Positions 31,326 through 41,670 of a DNA stretch of 64,000 bases are shown piece by piece. This DNA comes from Lysobacterales bacterium 66-474. Its GTDB lineage: Bacteria; Pseudomonadota; Gammaproteobacteria; Xanthomonadales; Rhodanobacteraceae. The notes below the pieces were generated by a model, which saw only the letters and a list, made by a program, of their open reading frames with translations, searched no databases and was not told the origin of the DNA. The stretch covers positions 62,001 through 126,000 of the forward strand of contig MKWP01000016.1 of assembly GCA_001899805.1 (NCBI GenBank), read 5' to 3'. The translations under genes and the position numbers were made by a program. Every line of letters starts with the position of its first letter. Position 1 is the stretch's first letter.

Positions 31326-31979
31326 TCAGGGACGATCACAAGAATAAGCTCGGAGGAACATGTCCACGGTGGCTTCCACGTGCGCCTCGGCTTCCTCCGC
31401 GCTGGGCTGGCCGCAACCGAAACACACGCGCGCGTGGTGCTCGCCCTTCAGCAGGGCGAAGAACTGGCTGGCGGCGCGGCGGGTGTCGGCAATGTCGAGC
31501 TGGCGCGCATCGACCTCTTTCTGCAGCATCGCGGCGAGCGCGGTCTGCACCTGCATCGGACCCACTTCCCAGAAAAGCCTGGCGAGCTTGGGCGACTGCT
31601 GCGAGCTTGCCACCAGCGTGCGGTGCATGCCCAGTGCGCCGTCGCTCATCATCATCGCGAAAAACGCGCGTGCGACGCCCAGCAACTGGTCGCGCACCGG
31701 TGCGTCCACGTCGACTTCGAACAGCGTGCGCGGCAGCAGCCCATCGCACTTGCAGCGCACCGTTTCGATGAACAGTGCTTCCTTGCCGCCGAAATGGCTG
31801 TAGACGGTGAGCTTGGATACCCCGGCTTCGGCCGCGACCGCGTCCATGCTGGTGCCTTCGAAACCGTGCTGCGGGAACAGCCGCTTGGCCGCTTCCAGGA
31901 TCGCGGCACGTTTTTCCAGGTCCTTGGGCCTTCCGGGTCCATTGCAGCGTTCGGGCGCGGCGTTCATGGGGATTACCAA
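31326..31979 (-). CDS. TetR/AcrR family transcriptional regulator
   Basis: AAILEAAKRLFPQHGFEGTSMDAVAAEAGVSKLTVYSHFGGKEALFIETV. Confidence 0.93.
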   Translation of the reverse strand: MVIPMNAAPERCNGPGRPKDLEKRAAILEAAKRLFPQHGFEGTSMDAVAAEAGVSKLTVYSHFGGKEALFIETVRCKCDGLLPRTLFEVDVDAPVRDQLLGVARAFFAMMMSDGALGMHRTLVASSQQSPKLARLFWEVGPMQVQTALAAMLQKEVDARQLDIADTRRAASQFFALLKGEHHARVCFGCGQPSAEEAEAHVEATVDMFLRAYSCDRP

Positions 31980-31996
31980 AAGTGTCGAAATGGTAG

Positions 31997-32008
31997 TGAC
32001 AACTGTCA
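31997..32008. promoter_or_regulatory. Candidate TetR operator
   Basis: TGACA-AC-TGTCA perfect inverted repeat 17 bp upstream of the TetR start. Confidence 0.5.
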
Positions 32009-32331
32009 GGTTATTATACGCACGAGTTCATATATGTCCGAATGACCTGGATCACAACCCGCGTCCACGCCGTCCGCACACTGTCCGCGGACACCTTGGC
32101 GTGCCACGATGGCTTTCGCAGGTCATTGAAAACATGAATGAACCCAGGGACGGATGGTTGGCCCGCAATGTGCTGTACATGGCATGCACCCGCGGATGAC
32201 CGCTATCAGGGCAGCGCGGTGACTTCCGGCACTTCGTCACCGACGGGCCGACCGTCACCCTGCACGCATTGCCCGCGTTGCGCAGTCCGGCTTAAGCTTG
32301 GACGGTTGGACCACGCAGGAACCCGATCGAC

Positions 32332-32997
32332 ATGAACACCCATTCCGATTTCGCGACCGCGCGCCAGAACATGGTCGAAAACCAGGTCCGGCCGTGGGAA
32401 GTGCTGGACGCGCGCGTGCTGGATGTGCTGGCGACGCTGCCGCGGGAACATTTCGTGCCGGCCGCGTACCGCGCGGTGGCGTACGCCGACATCGCGTTGC
32501 CGATCGGGCACGGCGAAGTGATGCTGAAGCCGGTCGTCGAGGGCCGCTTCCTGCAGGCCCTGTTGCCCGCCAGCGGTGAACGTGTACTGGAAATCGGCAC
32601 CGGCACCGGCTATTTCGCGGCCTGCCTCGCGAAGCTCGGCGGGCACGTCACCAGCATCGACCACCGTGCCGAATTCGTGGACGCCGCACGCGCGCGCCTG
32701 CAGGCACTCGCGATCGACAACGTCGAGTGCCTGCGCGCCGACGCACTTTCCGGCTTCGCGCCAACCGAACGCTTCGATGCCATCGCCGTGACCGGCGCGG
32801 TCGCCACGGTGCCCGGGCGGTTCGTCGAATGGCTGAAGCCGGCGGGCCGCATGGTGCTGGTGCGCGGCGTCGAGCCCGCGATGCAGGCGGTGCTGTTGCA
32901 GCGCGCGTCCGACGGCGGCTGGATCGAGGACCGCCTGTTCGAGACCGATGTTCCCTACCTCGCCGGTGCCGAGCCCGCGCCGCGATTCCATCTGTAA
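32332..32997 (+). CDS. Protein-L-isoaspartate O-methyltransferase family protein
   Basis: MVENQVRPWEVLDARVLDVLATLPREHFVPAAYRAVAYADIALPIGHGEVMLKPVVEGRFLQAL...VLEIGTGTGYFAACLAKLGG. Confidence 0.88.
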   Translation: MNTHSDFATARQNMVENQVRPWEVLDARVLDVLATLPREHFVPAAYRAVAYADIALPIGHGEVMLKPVVEGRFLQALLPASGERVLEIGTGTGYFAACLAKLGGHVTSIDHRAEFVDAARARLQALAIDNVECLRADALSGFAPTERFDAIAVTGAVATVPGRFVEWLKPAGRMVLVRGVEPAMQAVLLQRASDGGWIEDRLFETDVPYLAGAEPAPRFHL

Positions 32998-33050
32998 TGC
33001 AAGCGCGTCGCCCGCAGTCGCCGCGCTCCATGCCAAGGATGTTTACCCGC

Positions 33051-34484
33051 ATGACTTCCCGTTCCGATTCCCGCCGCCGTTTCGCGCTCCGCACCTGTGC
33101 CGCTGCCGTGGTTGCGGCGCTGGGCCTCGCCGGGGCCGCTTCCGCGCACGCCGAGGACCTGATGGACGCCTACCGCCAGGCGCTGCAATCCGACCCGGTG
33201 CTGATGCAGGCCGAAGCCGGAAGCCGGATCGGCCACGAGGGCATGGTGCAGTCCCGCGCGCTGCTGTTGCCGCAGATCAACGGCAGCGTTTCGTACAACG
33301 ACAGCCACGGCACCAGTACCGGCACGACGTTCGTGGACACCACGACCGGCCCCGCGGTCGTTTCCTCGTACGGAGACAACGAAGGGCGTTCGCGCACCGC
33401 GGCGGTCGGCCTCAACCAGGTCTTGTTCGACCTCGGGAAATTCTCGCAACTGCGCGCCAGCAAGGCCAGCGCGGACGCAGCCGCCGCGCAGTACGTCGCC
33501 GCGGAGCAGAACCTGATCCTGCGCGTGGCGACCGCGTACTTCACCGTGCTCACCGATGAAGACCAGTTGCGTTACGCCGAAGCCAACCAGACGGCGCTCA
33601 GCAAGCAACTGGAAGCGGCGCAGGCCAAGTATGCGGTCGGCCTGTCCGCGGTCACCGACGCCGACAACGCCAAGGCCCAGCAGGCCGCCGCCGCGGCCAG
33701 CGTGATCCAGGCGCAGACGACGCTCTACAACGACCGCGAAGCACTGGCCCAGATCACCGGCACGGTGCCCGTGGCCCTGAAAGCGCTGATCGACAACCTG
33801 CCGCTGGACCACCCGCAACCCGACAACGTGGAAGACTGGGTGAAAACCGCGCTGGCCAGCAACCCCATGCTGCAGGCGCAACGCGACCAGCTCGCCGCCT
33901 CGCAACACGACATCACCACCGCGCGCGCGGGTCACCTGCCGACCTTGAACGCCTCGGTGCAATACTCGCGCAGCCCTTCGTGGGGTCCCGGTGGCCGCGG
34001 CGACTTGTCGGGCCTGCCCAGCAACGTCACCAACGTGCTGCACGCCAACAGTCGCACCACCGACACCACGCTGGGACTGGTGCTGTCCGTGCCGCTGTTC
34101 GCCGGCGGCGGCACCCAGTCGCGGGTACGCCAGGCGATCGCCCAACGCGACCAGACCAGCGACATCCTGGAACAGGACCGCCGCCAGATCGTCGCCACCA
34201 CCCGCAACGCGTTCAATTCCATCGAAGCCGGCATCAGCCAGGTCGAGGCCCAGAAGGACGCAGTCGCTTCGGCACAGAAGGCGCTGCAGTCCACCCAGGC
34301 CGGCTACGAGGTCGGCAGCCAGACCATCCTGGACGTGCTGTTCGCGCAGCAAACCCTGTTCCAGGCGCAAAGCGCGTACTCGCAGGCGCGGCATGCCTAC
34401 GTGATCAACCGGCTCGACCTGAAATACGCGGCCGGCGTGTTGTCGGTGAAGGACCTCGAAACGGTCAACGCGTTGCTGCAATAG
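33051..34484 (+). CDS. TolC family outer membrane protein
   Basis: Signal peptide; LMDAYRQALQSDPVLMQAEAGSRIGHEG..., LNQVLFDLGKFSQLRASKASADAAAAQYVAAEQNLILRVATAYF. An in-frame ATG at 33030 is also possible. Confidence 0.93.
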   Translation: MTSRSDSRRRFALRTCAAAVVAALGLAGAASAHAEDLMDAYRQALQSDPVLMQAEAGSRIGHEGMVQSRALLLPQINGSVSYNDSHGTSTGTTFVDTTTGPAVVSSYGDNEGRSRTAAVGLNQVLFDLGKFSQLRASKASADAAAAQYVAAEQNLILRVATAYFTVLTDEDQLRYAEANQTALSKQLEAAQAKYAVGLSAVTDADNAKAQQAAAAASVIQAQTTLYNDREALAQITGTVPVALKALIDNLPLDHPQPDNVEDWVKTALASNPMLQAQRDQLAASQHDITTARAGHLPTLNASVQYSRSPSWGPGGRGDLSGLPSNVTNVLHANSRTTDTTLGLVLSVPLFAGGGTQSRVRQAIAQRDQTSDILEQDRRQIVATTRNAFNSIEAGISQVEAQKDAVASAQKALQSTQAGYEVGSQTILDVLFAQQTLFQAQSAYSQARHAYVINRLDLKYAAGVLSVKDLETVNALLQ

Positions 34485-34495
34485 GGCGGAGCCAG

Positions 34496-34514
34496 CCCCG
34501 GATTCGTGCCGGGG
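34496..34514. terminator. Candidate bidirectional terminator between tolC-like and waaA
   Basis: CCCCGG-ATTCGTG-CCGGGG followed by ttcctct; lies between convergent genes. Confidence 0.5.
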
Positions 34515-34519
34515 TTCCT

Positions 34520-35854
34520 CTAGTGCGTCTTCTGCGCCGGCAGATCCGTGTGGCCGGGCTCGGGGCTTGTCTCGCTTTGTGCATAGCGCGCACGCGCGAA
34601 GATCCGGCCCAGCAACGCCATGGTGCGCCGCGCCGCACCGCGCTCGCGCGCGCACACCGCGCGCGCCGCGGTGCCCATCCGCGCCAGCTCCGGCGGGTCG
34701 CGCAGCAGCTCCAGCACCACTTCGCCCAATTCCTGTGCGGACCCGACCCGCCGCGCGGCGCCGGCCTCGATCATGCTGCGGGTGATCTCCTCGAAATTGA
34801 ACGTGTACGGGCCGACCACCACCGGCTTGGACAGCGCCGCCGGCTCCAGCACGTTGTGGCCCCCGATCGGCACCAGCGAGCCCGCGACGAAGGCCAGGTC
34901 GCAGGCCGCGAAATAACGCATCATCACGCCCATCGCGTCGATCACGAGGCATTGCGTTTCCGCGTTGGCGTCGGCGGCGGAATGCGTGGCCACGGCGAAC
35001 CCGAGATTGCGCGCGGCGTGTTCGACCAGGCGAAAGCGCTCCGGGTGCCGGGCCGCCACCAGCAGCAATGCATCCGGCATCCGCGCCAGCACCCTGAGAT
35101 GCGCCTCGAACGCGGCCAGTTCCTCGCCTTCGTGGGTGCTGGCCGCGAACCAGACCGGACGCGCCGCACCCCATTGCATGCGCATTTCGTCACCGCGCTG
35201 GCGCGCGCCCTTGGGCAACGGCATGTCGTATTTGAGATTGCCGGAAACGTGCACGCAGCCCGGCCGGGCACCCAGCACGCGATAGCGCCGTGCGTCCGCG
35301 TGCGATTGCGCGGCGACCAGCGCCACGTTCGCGAGCGCCTGCCGCACCAGCGCACGGATCGGACGATAGCCGCGCAGCGAACGTTCCGACAGGCGCGCGT
35401 TCACCACCGCCATGGGAATGCCACGCCGCCCGCACTGGTGGAACAGGTTCGGCCAGATCTCGGTTTCCATCACCACCGCCAGCGCCGGCCGGACACGGTC
35501 CAGGAAACGCGCCACCGCGCGCGGCAGGTCGTAGGGCAAATAGACATGGAACACCGCATCGCCGAACAACTTGCGCACCCGCTCGGAACCGGTCGGCGTC
35601 ACCGTGGTGACCACCATCGGGCGCGGCGCGTAACGCCGCTGCAGCGACTGGATCAACGGCAATGCCGCGTTGACCTCGCCCACCGACACCGCGTGCACCC
35701 AGATGGAATCGCGCAGGCCCGGATCGGGAAAACGCCCGAAGCGTTCGCGCCAGCGCCGGAAATACCCGCGATAGCGAAACCCGCGCGCCACCAGCCGCCA
35801 CACGATCACCGGCGTGGCGAGATACATCGCGACGGTATAGAAGAATCGCAGCAT
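34520..35854 (-). CDS. waaA: 3-deoxy-D-manno-octulosonic acid transferase
   Basis: MLRFFYTVAMYLATPVIVWRLVARG...IWVHAVSVGEVNAALPLIQSL...METEIWPNLFHQC...FVAGSLVPIGGHNVLEPAALSKPVVVGPYTFNFEEI. Confidence 0.95.
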   Translation of the reverse strand: MLRFFYTVAMYLATPVIVWRLVARGFRYRGYFRRWRERFGRFPDPGLRDSIWVHAVSVGEVNAALPLIQSLQRRYAPRPMVVTTVTPTGSERVRKLFGDAVFHVYLPYDLPRAVARFLDRVRPALAVVMETEIWPNLFHQCGRRGIPMAVVNARLSERSLRGYRPIRALVRQALANVALVAAQSHADARRYRVLGARPGCVHVSGNLKYDMPLPKGARQRGDEMRMQWGAARPVWFAASTHEGEELAAFEAHLRVLARMPDALLLVAARHPERFRLVEHAARNLGFAVATHSAADANAETQCLVIDAMGVMMRYFAACDLAFVAGSLVPIGGHNVLEPAALSKPVVVGPYTFNFEEITRSMIEAGAARRVGSAQELGEVVLELLRDPPELARMGTAARAVCARERGAARRTMALLGRIFARARYAQSETSPEPGHTDLPAQKTH

Positions 35855-35904
35855 GACGCGGGACCGGGACGGCAGCGGGCGAGTATAACTTTCGCGCGAT
35901 GTTT

Positions 35905-36056
35905 CCCTCTCCCTCCGGGTGAAAGGCTGTGGTTGCGAACTGCCAGTGGCAGTTCGCGCCGGCTCGAACGCCCGAGGCAGGGCGCCGAGGGCCAAGTTGC
36001 TTGGCGAGCGCCGGATGCGCGGGCCTGGCAACGGTGCCAGTAGGGCGGGTGAGGGT
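35905..36056. repeat. Long REP/MITE-like composite repeat between waaA and the AI-2E transporter gene
   Basis: Left end CCCTCTCCCTCCGGG and right end GGGCGGGTGAGGGT as in the hrpB copy; internal perfect hairpin GCGAACTGCC-AGT-GGCAGTTCGC (35935-35957). Confidence 0.7.
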
Positions 36057-36079
36057 TCGGCTCCTCGCGCGGTGCCGCA

Positions 36080-37108
36080 TCAAACCAACTTCGCAGCGGT
36101 CAACTCGCTCTTGAGGTACGCGTAGTAGATCGGCGCGGCGACGATGCCGGGCAGGCCGAACGCGGCTTCCATCACCAGCATCGCCAACAGGATTTCCCAG
36201 GCGCGTGCGTGGATGCGGTTGCCGACGATGTTGGCGTTGAGGAAGTATTCGAGCTTGTGGATCAGGATCAGGAAGATCAGCGCGCCCAGCGCGACCCACA
36301 GCGACACCGACAGCGCGACGATCACGATCAGCGTGTTGGAGATCAGGTTGCCGACCACCGGCAGCAGGCCGACGATGAAGGTGATCGCGATCAGGGTCTT
36401 GGCGAGCGGCAGGTGCACCCCGGCCAGCGGCAATGCGATCAACAGGAAGATCGCGGTGAAAAGGGTGTTCAGCGCCGAAATGCGCGCCTGCGCGAACACG
36501 ATGTCGTGGAAGGCCTGCGTGAAACGCGTGCATCGCGTCGTCAGGTCGCTGCGCAACGGACCGGCGCCGTCGCCGGGGCGCACGTGGGTCAATGCGACCA
36601 GGGCACCCAGCGCGAGTCCCACCAGGATGCGACCGAACACGTGCGCGGTCTCCTTGCCGGCGACCTGCAGCTGCGCGGAGTGCGCGCGCGCCAGTTGCGT
36701 CGCGGTGTAGCGGAAATCCTCGGCGCTCACCGGCAGGTACGCGACGATCCACGTCGGCAACTGGGTACGCGCGCGATCGATCATCGGCATCATGCGGTCG
36801 AACAGGGTGTCGGGATCGCCGAGTTCCGCGCGGAAGAACGCGACTACACCGAAGATGAGCAGCGCGAGCAGTCCCGCCACCACGATCGCGAGCACGCCCA
36901 CCACCAACTGCCGCGACAACTCACCCGGCAACTTGCGTTCCAGCAGCGGCGACAGGGTACCCACGACCGCATACACCAGCAGGCCCGCGATCAGGGCCGG
37001 CAACAGGTGCACGAACATCACGAACAGCAGGGCCACCGCGGCGGCGAGGTAGCTCGCGATGGCGGTGGGGCGGGTGGCGTGGGGAGGTGCGTCGGCATCG
37101 TCGTTCAT
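36080..37108 (-). CDS. AI-2E family transporter (PerM-like)
   Basis: Multi-TM; ISALNTLFTAIFLLIALPLAGVHLPLAKTLIAITFIVGLLPVVGNLISNTLIVIVALSVSLWVALGALIFLILIHKLEYFLNANIVGNRIHARAWEIL. Confidence 0.88.
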   Translation of the reverse strand: MNDDADAPPHATRPTAIASYLAAAVALLFVMFVHLLPALIAGLLVYAVVGTLSPLLERKLPGELSRQLVVGVLAIVVAGLLALLIFGVVAFFRAELGDPDTLFDRMMPMIDRARTQLPTWIVAYLPVSAEDFRYTATQLARAHSAQLQVAGKETAHVFGRILVGLALGALVALTHVRPGDGAGPLRSDLTTRCTRFTQAFHDIVFAQARISALNTLFTAIFLLIALPLAGVHLPLAKTLIAITFIVGLLPVVGNLISNTLIVIVALSVSLWVALGALIFLILIHKLEYFLNANIVGNRIHARAWEILLAMLVMEAAFGLPGIVAAPIYYAYLKSELTAAKLV

Positions 37109-37200
37109 GCGGGTCGAGTCTGGCAGCGGAGCGTGCGCGACTCCAGTGCCGGAGGTGCCGCTAGAATCCCGCGCTGACGCCACCTTGAGCAACCACGCCG

Positions 37201-37908
37201 ATGTCCGAGTCCATCTCCGCCCGCGATCGCCTGATCTTCGCACTCGACGTGCCGGATCGCGCCGCAGCCGTCGCGTGGATGGATCGGCTGGGCGATGCCG
37301 TGTCGTTCTACAAGATCGGCCTGGAGCTGCTCAGCGGCGGCGATTACTTCGCCGTGCTGGACGAACTGGCGCGACGCGGCAAGAAAATCTTCGCCGACCT
37401 GAAATTCCACGACGTGCCGGCCACGGTCGCGGGTGCGGTGCGCGGCATGGCGCAGCATCCGGTCACGTTCGCGACGATCCACTGCGACAGCCGCGCGATG
37501 CTGGAAGCCGCGGCCGCGGCGAAAGGTTCGCTGCAGTTGCTGGCGGTCACCGTGTTGACCAGCAACGACGCCGGCGACCTCGCCGCGCTGGGCGTGCACG
37601 GCGATCCCGCCGACGTGGTGATCCAGCGCGCGCAGCTCGCGCAAGGCGCCGGCATCGACGGCGTCGTGTGCTCCGGCGCCGACCTGCCGCGCCTGCGCGA
37701 CGCGCTCGGGCCGGAACTCCTCACGGTTTGTCCCGGCATCCGACCGGCCGGTCCAGCGGGCGACGACCAGAAGCGCACCGTCGACGTGCCGACCGCGTTC
37801 GCGCAAGGCGCCGATTACATCGTGGTGGGCCGGCCGATCCGCCAGGCCGCCGATCCGCGTGCGGCGGCCGAGGCCATCGTCGACCAGATCGCCGCCGCGA
37901 CCGCCTGA
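37201..37908 (+). CDS. pyrF: Orotidine 5'-phosphate decarboxylase
   Basis: [31 protein letters not shown]...[24 protein letters not shown]...[19 protein letters not shown]. Confidence 0.96.
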   Translation: MSESISARDRLIFALDVPDRAAAVAWMDRLGDAVSFYKIGLELLSGGDYFAVLDELARRGKKIFADLKFHDVPATVAGAVRGMAQHPVTFATIHCDSRAMLEAAAAAKGSLQLLAVTVLTSNDAGDLAALGVHGDPADVVIQRAQLAQGAGIDGVVCSGADLPRLRDALGPELLTVCPGIRPAGPAGDDQKRTVDVPTAFAQGADYIVVGRPIRQAADPRAAAEAIVDQIAAATA

Positions 37909-37954
37909 ACGGCAGCGCTTGCCTATCCGGCCCGGGCTCGCCACACTCCGGCGC

Positions 37955-38977
37955 ATGTCCACCACCCGCCGCTCCCGTCCGGCCTGCCGGCACGCCGTTG
38001 CGCTGGTTTGCGCAAGTACCTTCGCGCTGGCGCTCGCGGCCTGCCATCAAGCACCACCACCGCCCAGCAACGCCACCCCCGAAAAGGCGGTCGCCACCAG
38101 CCTGCAGTTGACCGCGACGGGCGATTTCGACGGCTTGATGCAGAACCGCCTGCCGCCCGCCGATTACGCCACGTGGCGCGCGGAGTGGGACAAGCAGCAC
38201 GCGCAGCCCGTGCCGGCCTCGGTCGAACAGCAGAAGCAGTTCGCGGAAGTCATGCGGATGCTGACCGAACCCGGCGCCGAGGCGAAGCTCGCCAAGCGCC
38301 TCCAGCCGGAGCTTGCCGACCCGCGCGGCAAGGGCCAGCCGATGCCGATTTTCGGCGGCATCCTCGAAGCCGCGATCAAGCAGATGATCGCCGAATCGCC
38401 GCAGCTCGGACCGGCCCAGCAGACCCTCGCGAACCAGGGCTTGGATGCGCTGGCGGCGTGGGCCGGCACGACCGATTTCAGCGATGCCAAAAAGGCCGGC
38501 AAGGCGATCGCGCTGGTCTGCGCCAGCGCGCGTGAACTGCACGTGCAGACACTCGACCAGTGGCGCGCGCTCGATTACGCGGCCACGATGAAGAATTACG
38601 GGATCATCTGGAACGGCCTCGAGAAGCTGCTGGACCTGTACGGGCTCGACATCGCGGGCAGCCTCACCGACGCGAAGGTCGGCGCCACCGCAAGCGACGC
38701 CGACCACGCCACGGTCAAGCTCGACCTGAAGCTGGCGGGCAAGCCGCTTTCAGGCGAATGGCCGATGCTGAAGCAGGGCGGCCATTGGTACGATGCCGCG
38801 CTGCTGGAAGCTTGGCACAAGGCGCATCCGGCAGCGGCGACGAGCACAGGCGCGCCGGCGCCGGCAAACACCGCAGCCGCTTCGGGCCCGGCCACGTCGG
38901 CAACACCCGCGCCGCCAGCTTCCGCCGCCGCCCCGGCACCCCATGCAAGCGCGACGCCCGCAGCCAGCCATTCCTGA
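37955..38977 (+). CDS. Putative lipoprotein of unknown function with Ala/Pro-rich C-terminus
   Basis: Lipobox-like LALAACHQ after a hydrophobic N-terminus; C-terminal APAPANTAAASGPATSATPAPPASAAAP tail. Confidence 0.7.
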   Translation: MSTTRRSRPACRHAVALVCASTFALALAACHQAPPPPSNATPEKAVATSLQLTATGDFDGLMQNRLPPADYATWRAEWDKQHAQPVPASVEQQKQFAEVMRMLTEPGAEAKLAKRLQPELADPRGKGQPMPIFGGILEAAIKQMIAESPQLGPAQQTLANQGLDALAAWAGTTDFSDAKKAGKAIALVCASARELHVQTLDQWRALDYAATMKNYGIIWNGLEKLLDLYGLDIAGSLTDAKVGATASDADHATVKLDLKLAGKPLSGEWPMLKQGGHWYDAALLEAWHKAHPAAATSTGAPAPANTAAASGPATSATPAPPASAAAPAPHASATPAASHS

Positions 38978-39115
38978 CATTTTCCTGACGCCGCGCGGCC
39001 GATTGTCGGGCTCGGCGCTTGCGCGAGGTCCATCCGGACCTCGATCCACGGGGATTTTCCGGGGTTGTGGGAGAATCGCGGGTCCCGCATCCTTTCAGGC
39101 CGGCGCATCGAACCG

Positions 39116-41644
39116 ATGGCACGCGTGATGACCGAAGCCCTTTCCCGCGACACGCTGGTGCACGCCGGCTGGTGGCGGGCGCTGTGGGGGGCGTTGCTCG
39201 CGCCGTGGGTGCGGATCAAGCGCGATCCGGCCGAGCCGGTGGCGTTGCTGGCACCCGACACGCCGGTGCTGTACGTGATCGAACGCAACGGCTTTTCCGA
39301 CAGCCTGATCCTGGAACGCGCCTGCCACGAGGCCGGCCTGCCCAGTCCGCTGGCGCTGGTGCCGGGACTCGGCAAGCGGCGGCGCGCGATGTTCGCGATG
39401 CGCGGTACCGGCGGCTGGTTCCAGCGACGCGGCGGCGACCATGCCGCGCAGGACACGGTGCGGCAACTGCTGCGGATGCTGGAGGCCGACCCCGAACGCA
39501 ACGTGCAACTGATGCCGGTGGCGATCTACGTGGGCCGCGTGCCGAACCGCCCATCCGGCTGGTTCCGCGTGCTGTTCTCGGAAAACTGGGCGGTGGTCGG
39601 CCACTTCCGCCGGCTGCTGGCGTTGCTGCTGAACGGGCGCGACACCATCGTGCGCTTCTCCCAGCCGATCTCGCTCGCCGCCCTGCGCGAGGACGCCGCC
39701 GAGGAGCGCATCGAACGCCTGCAGCGCAAGCTGGCGCGCGTGCTGCGCGTGCACTTCCGGCGCGTGCGCACCGCCGTGATCGGGCCCGACCTTTCGCACC
39801 GGCGCACCGTGCTCGATTCGGTGCTGAACGCCGAGGGCGTGCGTGCCGCGATTGCGTCCACCGCGGCCCGGGAAAACATCAGCCCCGCCAAGGCATGGAA
39901 GCGCGCCGAACACTACGCGCGCGAGATCGCCGCCGACTATTCGCCGCCTTTCGTGCGCTCGGTATCCTTCCTGCTGTCGAACTTCTGGAACAAGTTGTAC
40001 GACGGCATCACCATGCACCATTTCGACACCCTGCGCGCCAACGCGCCGGGCCACGAAGTCGTGTACGTGCCCTGCCACCGCAGCCACGCCGATTACGTGC
40101 TGATGTCCTACCAGCTTTTCGCGAGCGGCGTGGTGGTGCCGCACATCGCGGCCGGCGTGAACCTGAATCTGCCGGTGCTGGGCCCGTTCCTGCGCAAGGG
40201 CGGCGCGTTCTTCCTGCGCCGCAGCTTCAAGTCCAACGCGCTGTACTCGGCGGTGTTCTCCGAATACGTCAGCCAGCTGGTGCAGCGCGGCGTGCCGCTG
40301 GAATATTTCATCGAAGGCACCCGCTCCCGCACCGGACGGTTGCTGGCGCCGCGCGCGGGAATGCTGGCGATGACGGTGCGCGCGTTCCTGCGCGCGCCGC
40401 GCCGGCCGGTGTTGTTCCAGCCGGTCTACATCGGCTACGAAAAACTGATGGAAGGCCGTTCCTACATCGGCGAGCTGTCCGGCCAGAAGAAGGAAAAGGA
40501 ATCCTGGCTGGGCCTGCTGCGCGGCCTGCGTGCGCTGCGCCAGCACTACGGACGCGTCACGCTGAACTTCGGCGAGCCGGTGCTGCTGAACCCGCTGCTC
40601 GACGCGGCCGAACCCGCGTGGCGCGAACAGGCCGGCGGCGAAGCCAGGCCTGAATGGTTGCCGGGCGTGATCGATACGCTGGCCGAGCGCATCCAGGTGG
40701 AGGTCAACCGCGCCGCCGACGTCAATCCGATCAACCTGATCGCGGTCGCATTGCTGGCTTCGCCGCGCCACGCGCTGGCGGAAGCCGACCTGCTGGCGCA
40801 GCTCGAGTTGATGAAGGCCATCCTGACCGAGCTGCCGTATTCGGCACGCACCACGGTGACGCCGATGGCGCCGGCCGACATCGTCGCCTATGCCGAACAG
40901 ATGGGCTGGATCCAGCGCATCGAGCACCCGCTCGGCGACGTGCTGGCGGTCGAGGGCGAGAAGGCGGTGCTGCTTTCCTATTTCCGCAACAACGTGCTGC
41001 ACCTGTTCGCGGCCGGTGCGTGGGTGTCGTGCTGCTTCATCAACAACCGCCGCATCGCGCGCGAGGTGGTCACGCGGCTCGGCCGCACGGTGTACCCGTT
41101 CATCCAGTCCGAATTGTTCCTGCCGTGGGACAGCGACGGCTTCACCGCGCGCATCGAGGCGCTGATCGACTTCCTGGTCGCACGCGGCCTGCTCGCGGCG
41201 GGTGGCGATGGCCGCCTGTTGCACCATGCCGCGGGCCGCGAGGACGACGCCTACCAGTTGCGGCTGCTGGCCCACAGCCTGCTGCAGGCCTTCGAGCGCT
41301 ACTACATCGCGGTCGCGGCGCTGGTGAAGAACGGCCCGCACGCACTCACCGCCGGGCAACTGGAAAACCTGTGCCAGCTCGCGGCGCAGCGGCTGTCGCT
41401 GCTGTACCAGCAGAGCGCACCGGAATTCTTCGACAAGAGCCTGTTCCGGGGTTTCATCCAGAAGCTGCGCGAACGCCGCATCATCTGGACCGACGCCGAT
41501 GGCAAGCTGGAGTTCGACGCGGTGCTGGACGACGTGGCGCGCGACGCGCGCCTGATCCTCGCGCGCGAGGTGCGCCAGTCGATCATGAAGATCACGCCGG
41601 ACGTGGTGCGCGACGCGGACGTCGCCTCACGCGACGCCGCTTGA
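39116..41644 (+). CDS. plsB: Glycerol-3-phosphate 1-O-acyltransferase PlsB
   Basis: VVYVPCHRSHADYVLMSYQLF, GVNLNLPVLGPFLRKGGAFFLRRSF, YFIEGTRSRTGRLLAPRAGMLAMTV. Confidence 0.96.
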   Translation: MARVMTEALSRDTLVHAGWWRALWGALLAPWVRIKRDPAEPVALLAPDTPVLYVIERNGFSDSLILERACHEAGLPSPLALVPGLGKRRRAMFAMRGTGGWFQRRGGDHAAQDTVRQLLRMLEADPERNVQLMPVAIYVGRVPNRPSGWFRVLFSENWAVVGHFRRLLALLLNGRDTIVRFSQPISLAALREDAAEERIERLQRKLARVLRVHFRRVRTAVIGPDLSHRRTVLDSVLNAEGVRAAIASTAARENISPAKAWKRAEHYAREIAADYSPPFVRSVSFLLSNFWNKLYDGITMHHFDTLRANAPGHEVVYVPCHRSHADYVLMSYQLFASGVVVPHIAAGVNLNLPVLGPFLRKGGAFFLRRSFKSNALYSAVFSEYVSQLVQRGVPLEYFIEGTRSRTGRLLAPRAGMLAMTVRAFLRAPRRPVLFQPVYIGYEKLMEGRSYIGELSGQKKEKESWLGLLRGLRALRQHYGRVTLNFGEPVLLNPLLDAAEPAWREQAGGEARPEWLPGVIDTLAERIQVEVNRAADVNPINLIAVALLASPRHALAEADLLAQLELMKAILTELPYSARTTVTPMAPADIVAYAEQMGWIQRIEHPLGDVLAVEGEKAVLLSYFRNNVLHLFAAGAWVSCCFINNRRIAREVVTRLGRTVYPFIQSELFLPWDSDGFTARIEALIDFLVARGLLAAGGDGRLLHHAAGREDDAYQLRLLAHSLLQAFERYYIAVAALVKNGPHALTAGQLENLCQLAAQRLSLLYQQSAPEFFDKSLFRGFIQKLRERRIIWTDADGKLEFDAVLDDVARDARLILAREVRQSIMKITPDVVRDADVASRDAA

Positions 41645-41647
41645 TCG

Positions 41648-41670
41648 CGCCACGCGTTCAACGCGTGGCG
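41648..41670. terminator. Candidate bidirectional terminator between plsB and J-domain gene
   Basis: CGCCACGCG-TTCAA-CGCGTGGCG; 9-bp perfect stem between convergent genes, overlapping the J-domain gene stop. Confidence 0.5.

Noticed and set aside
32955-35174. 739-aa minus-strand ORF opposite the TolC-like gene
   Set aside because: Shadow ORF; the real genes (TolC family, waaA) explain the sequence.
39095-41359. 754-aa minus-strand ORF opposite plsB
   Set aside because: Shadow ORF; plsB is unambiguous.
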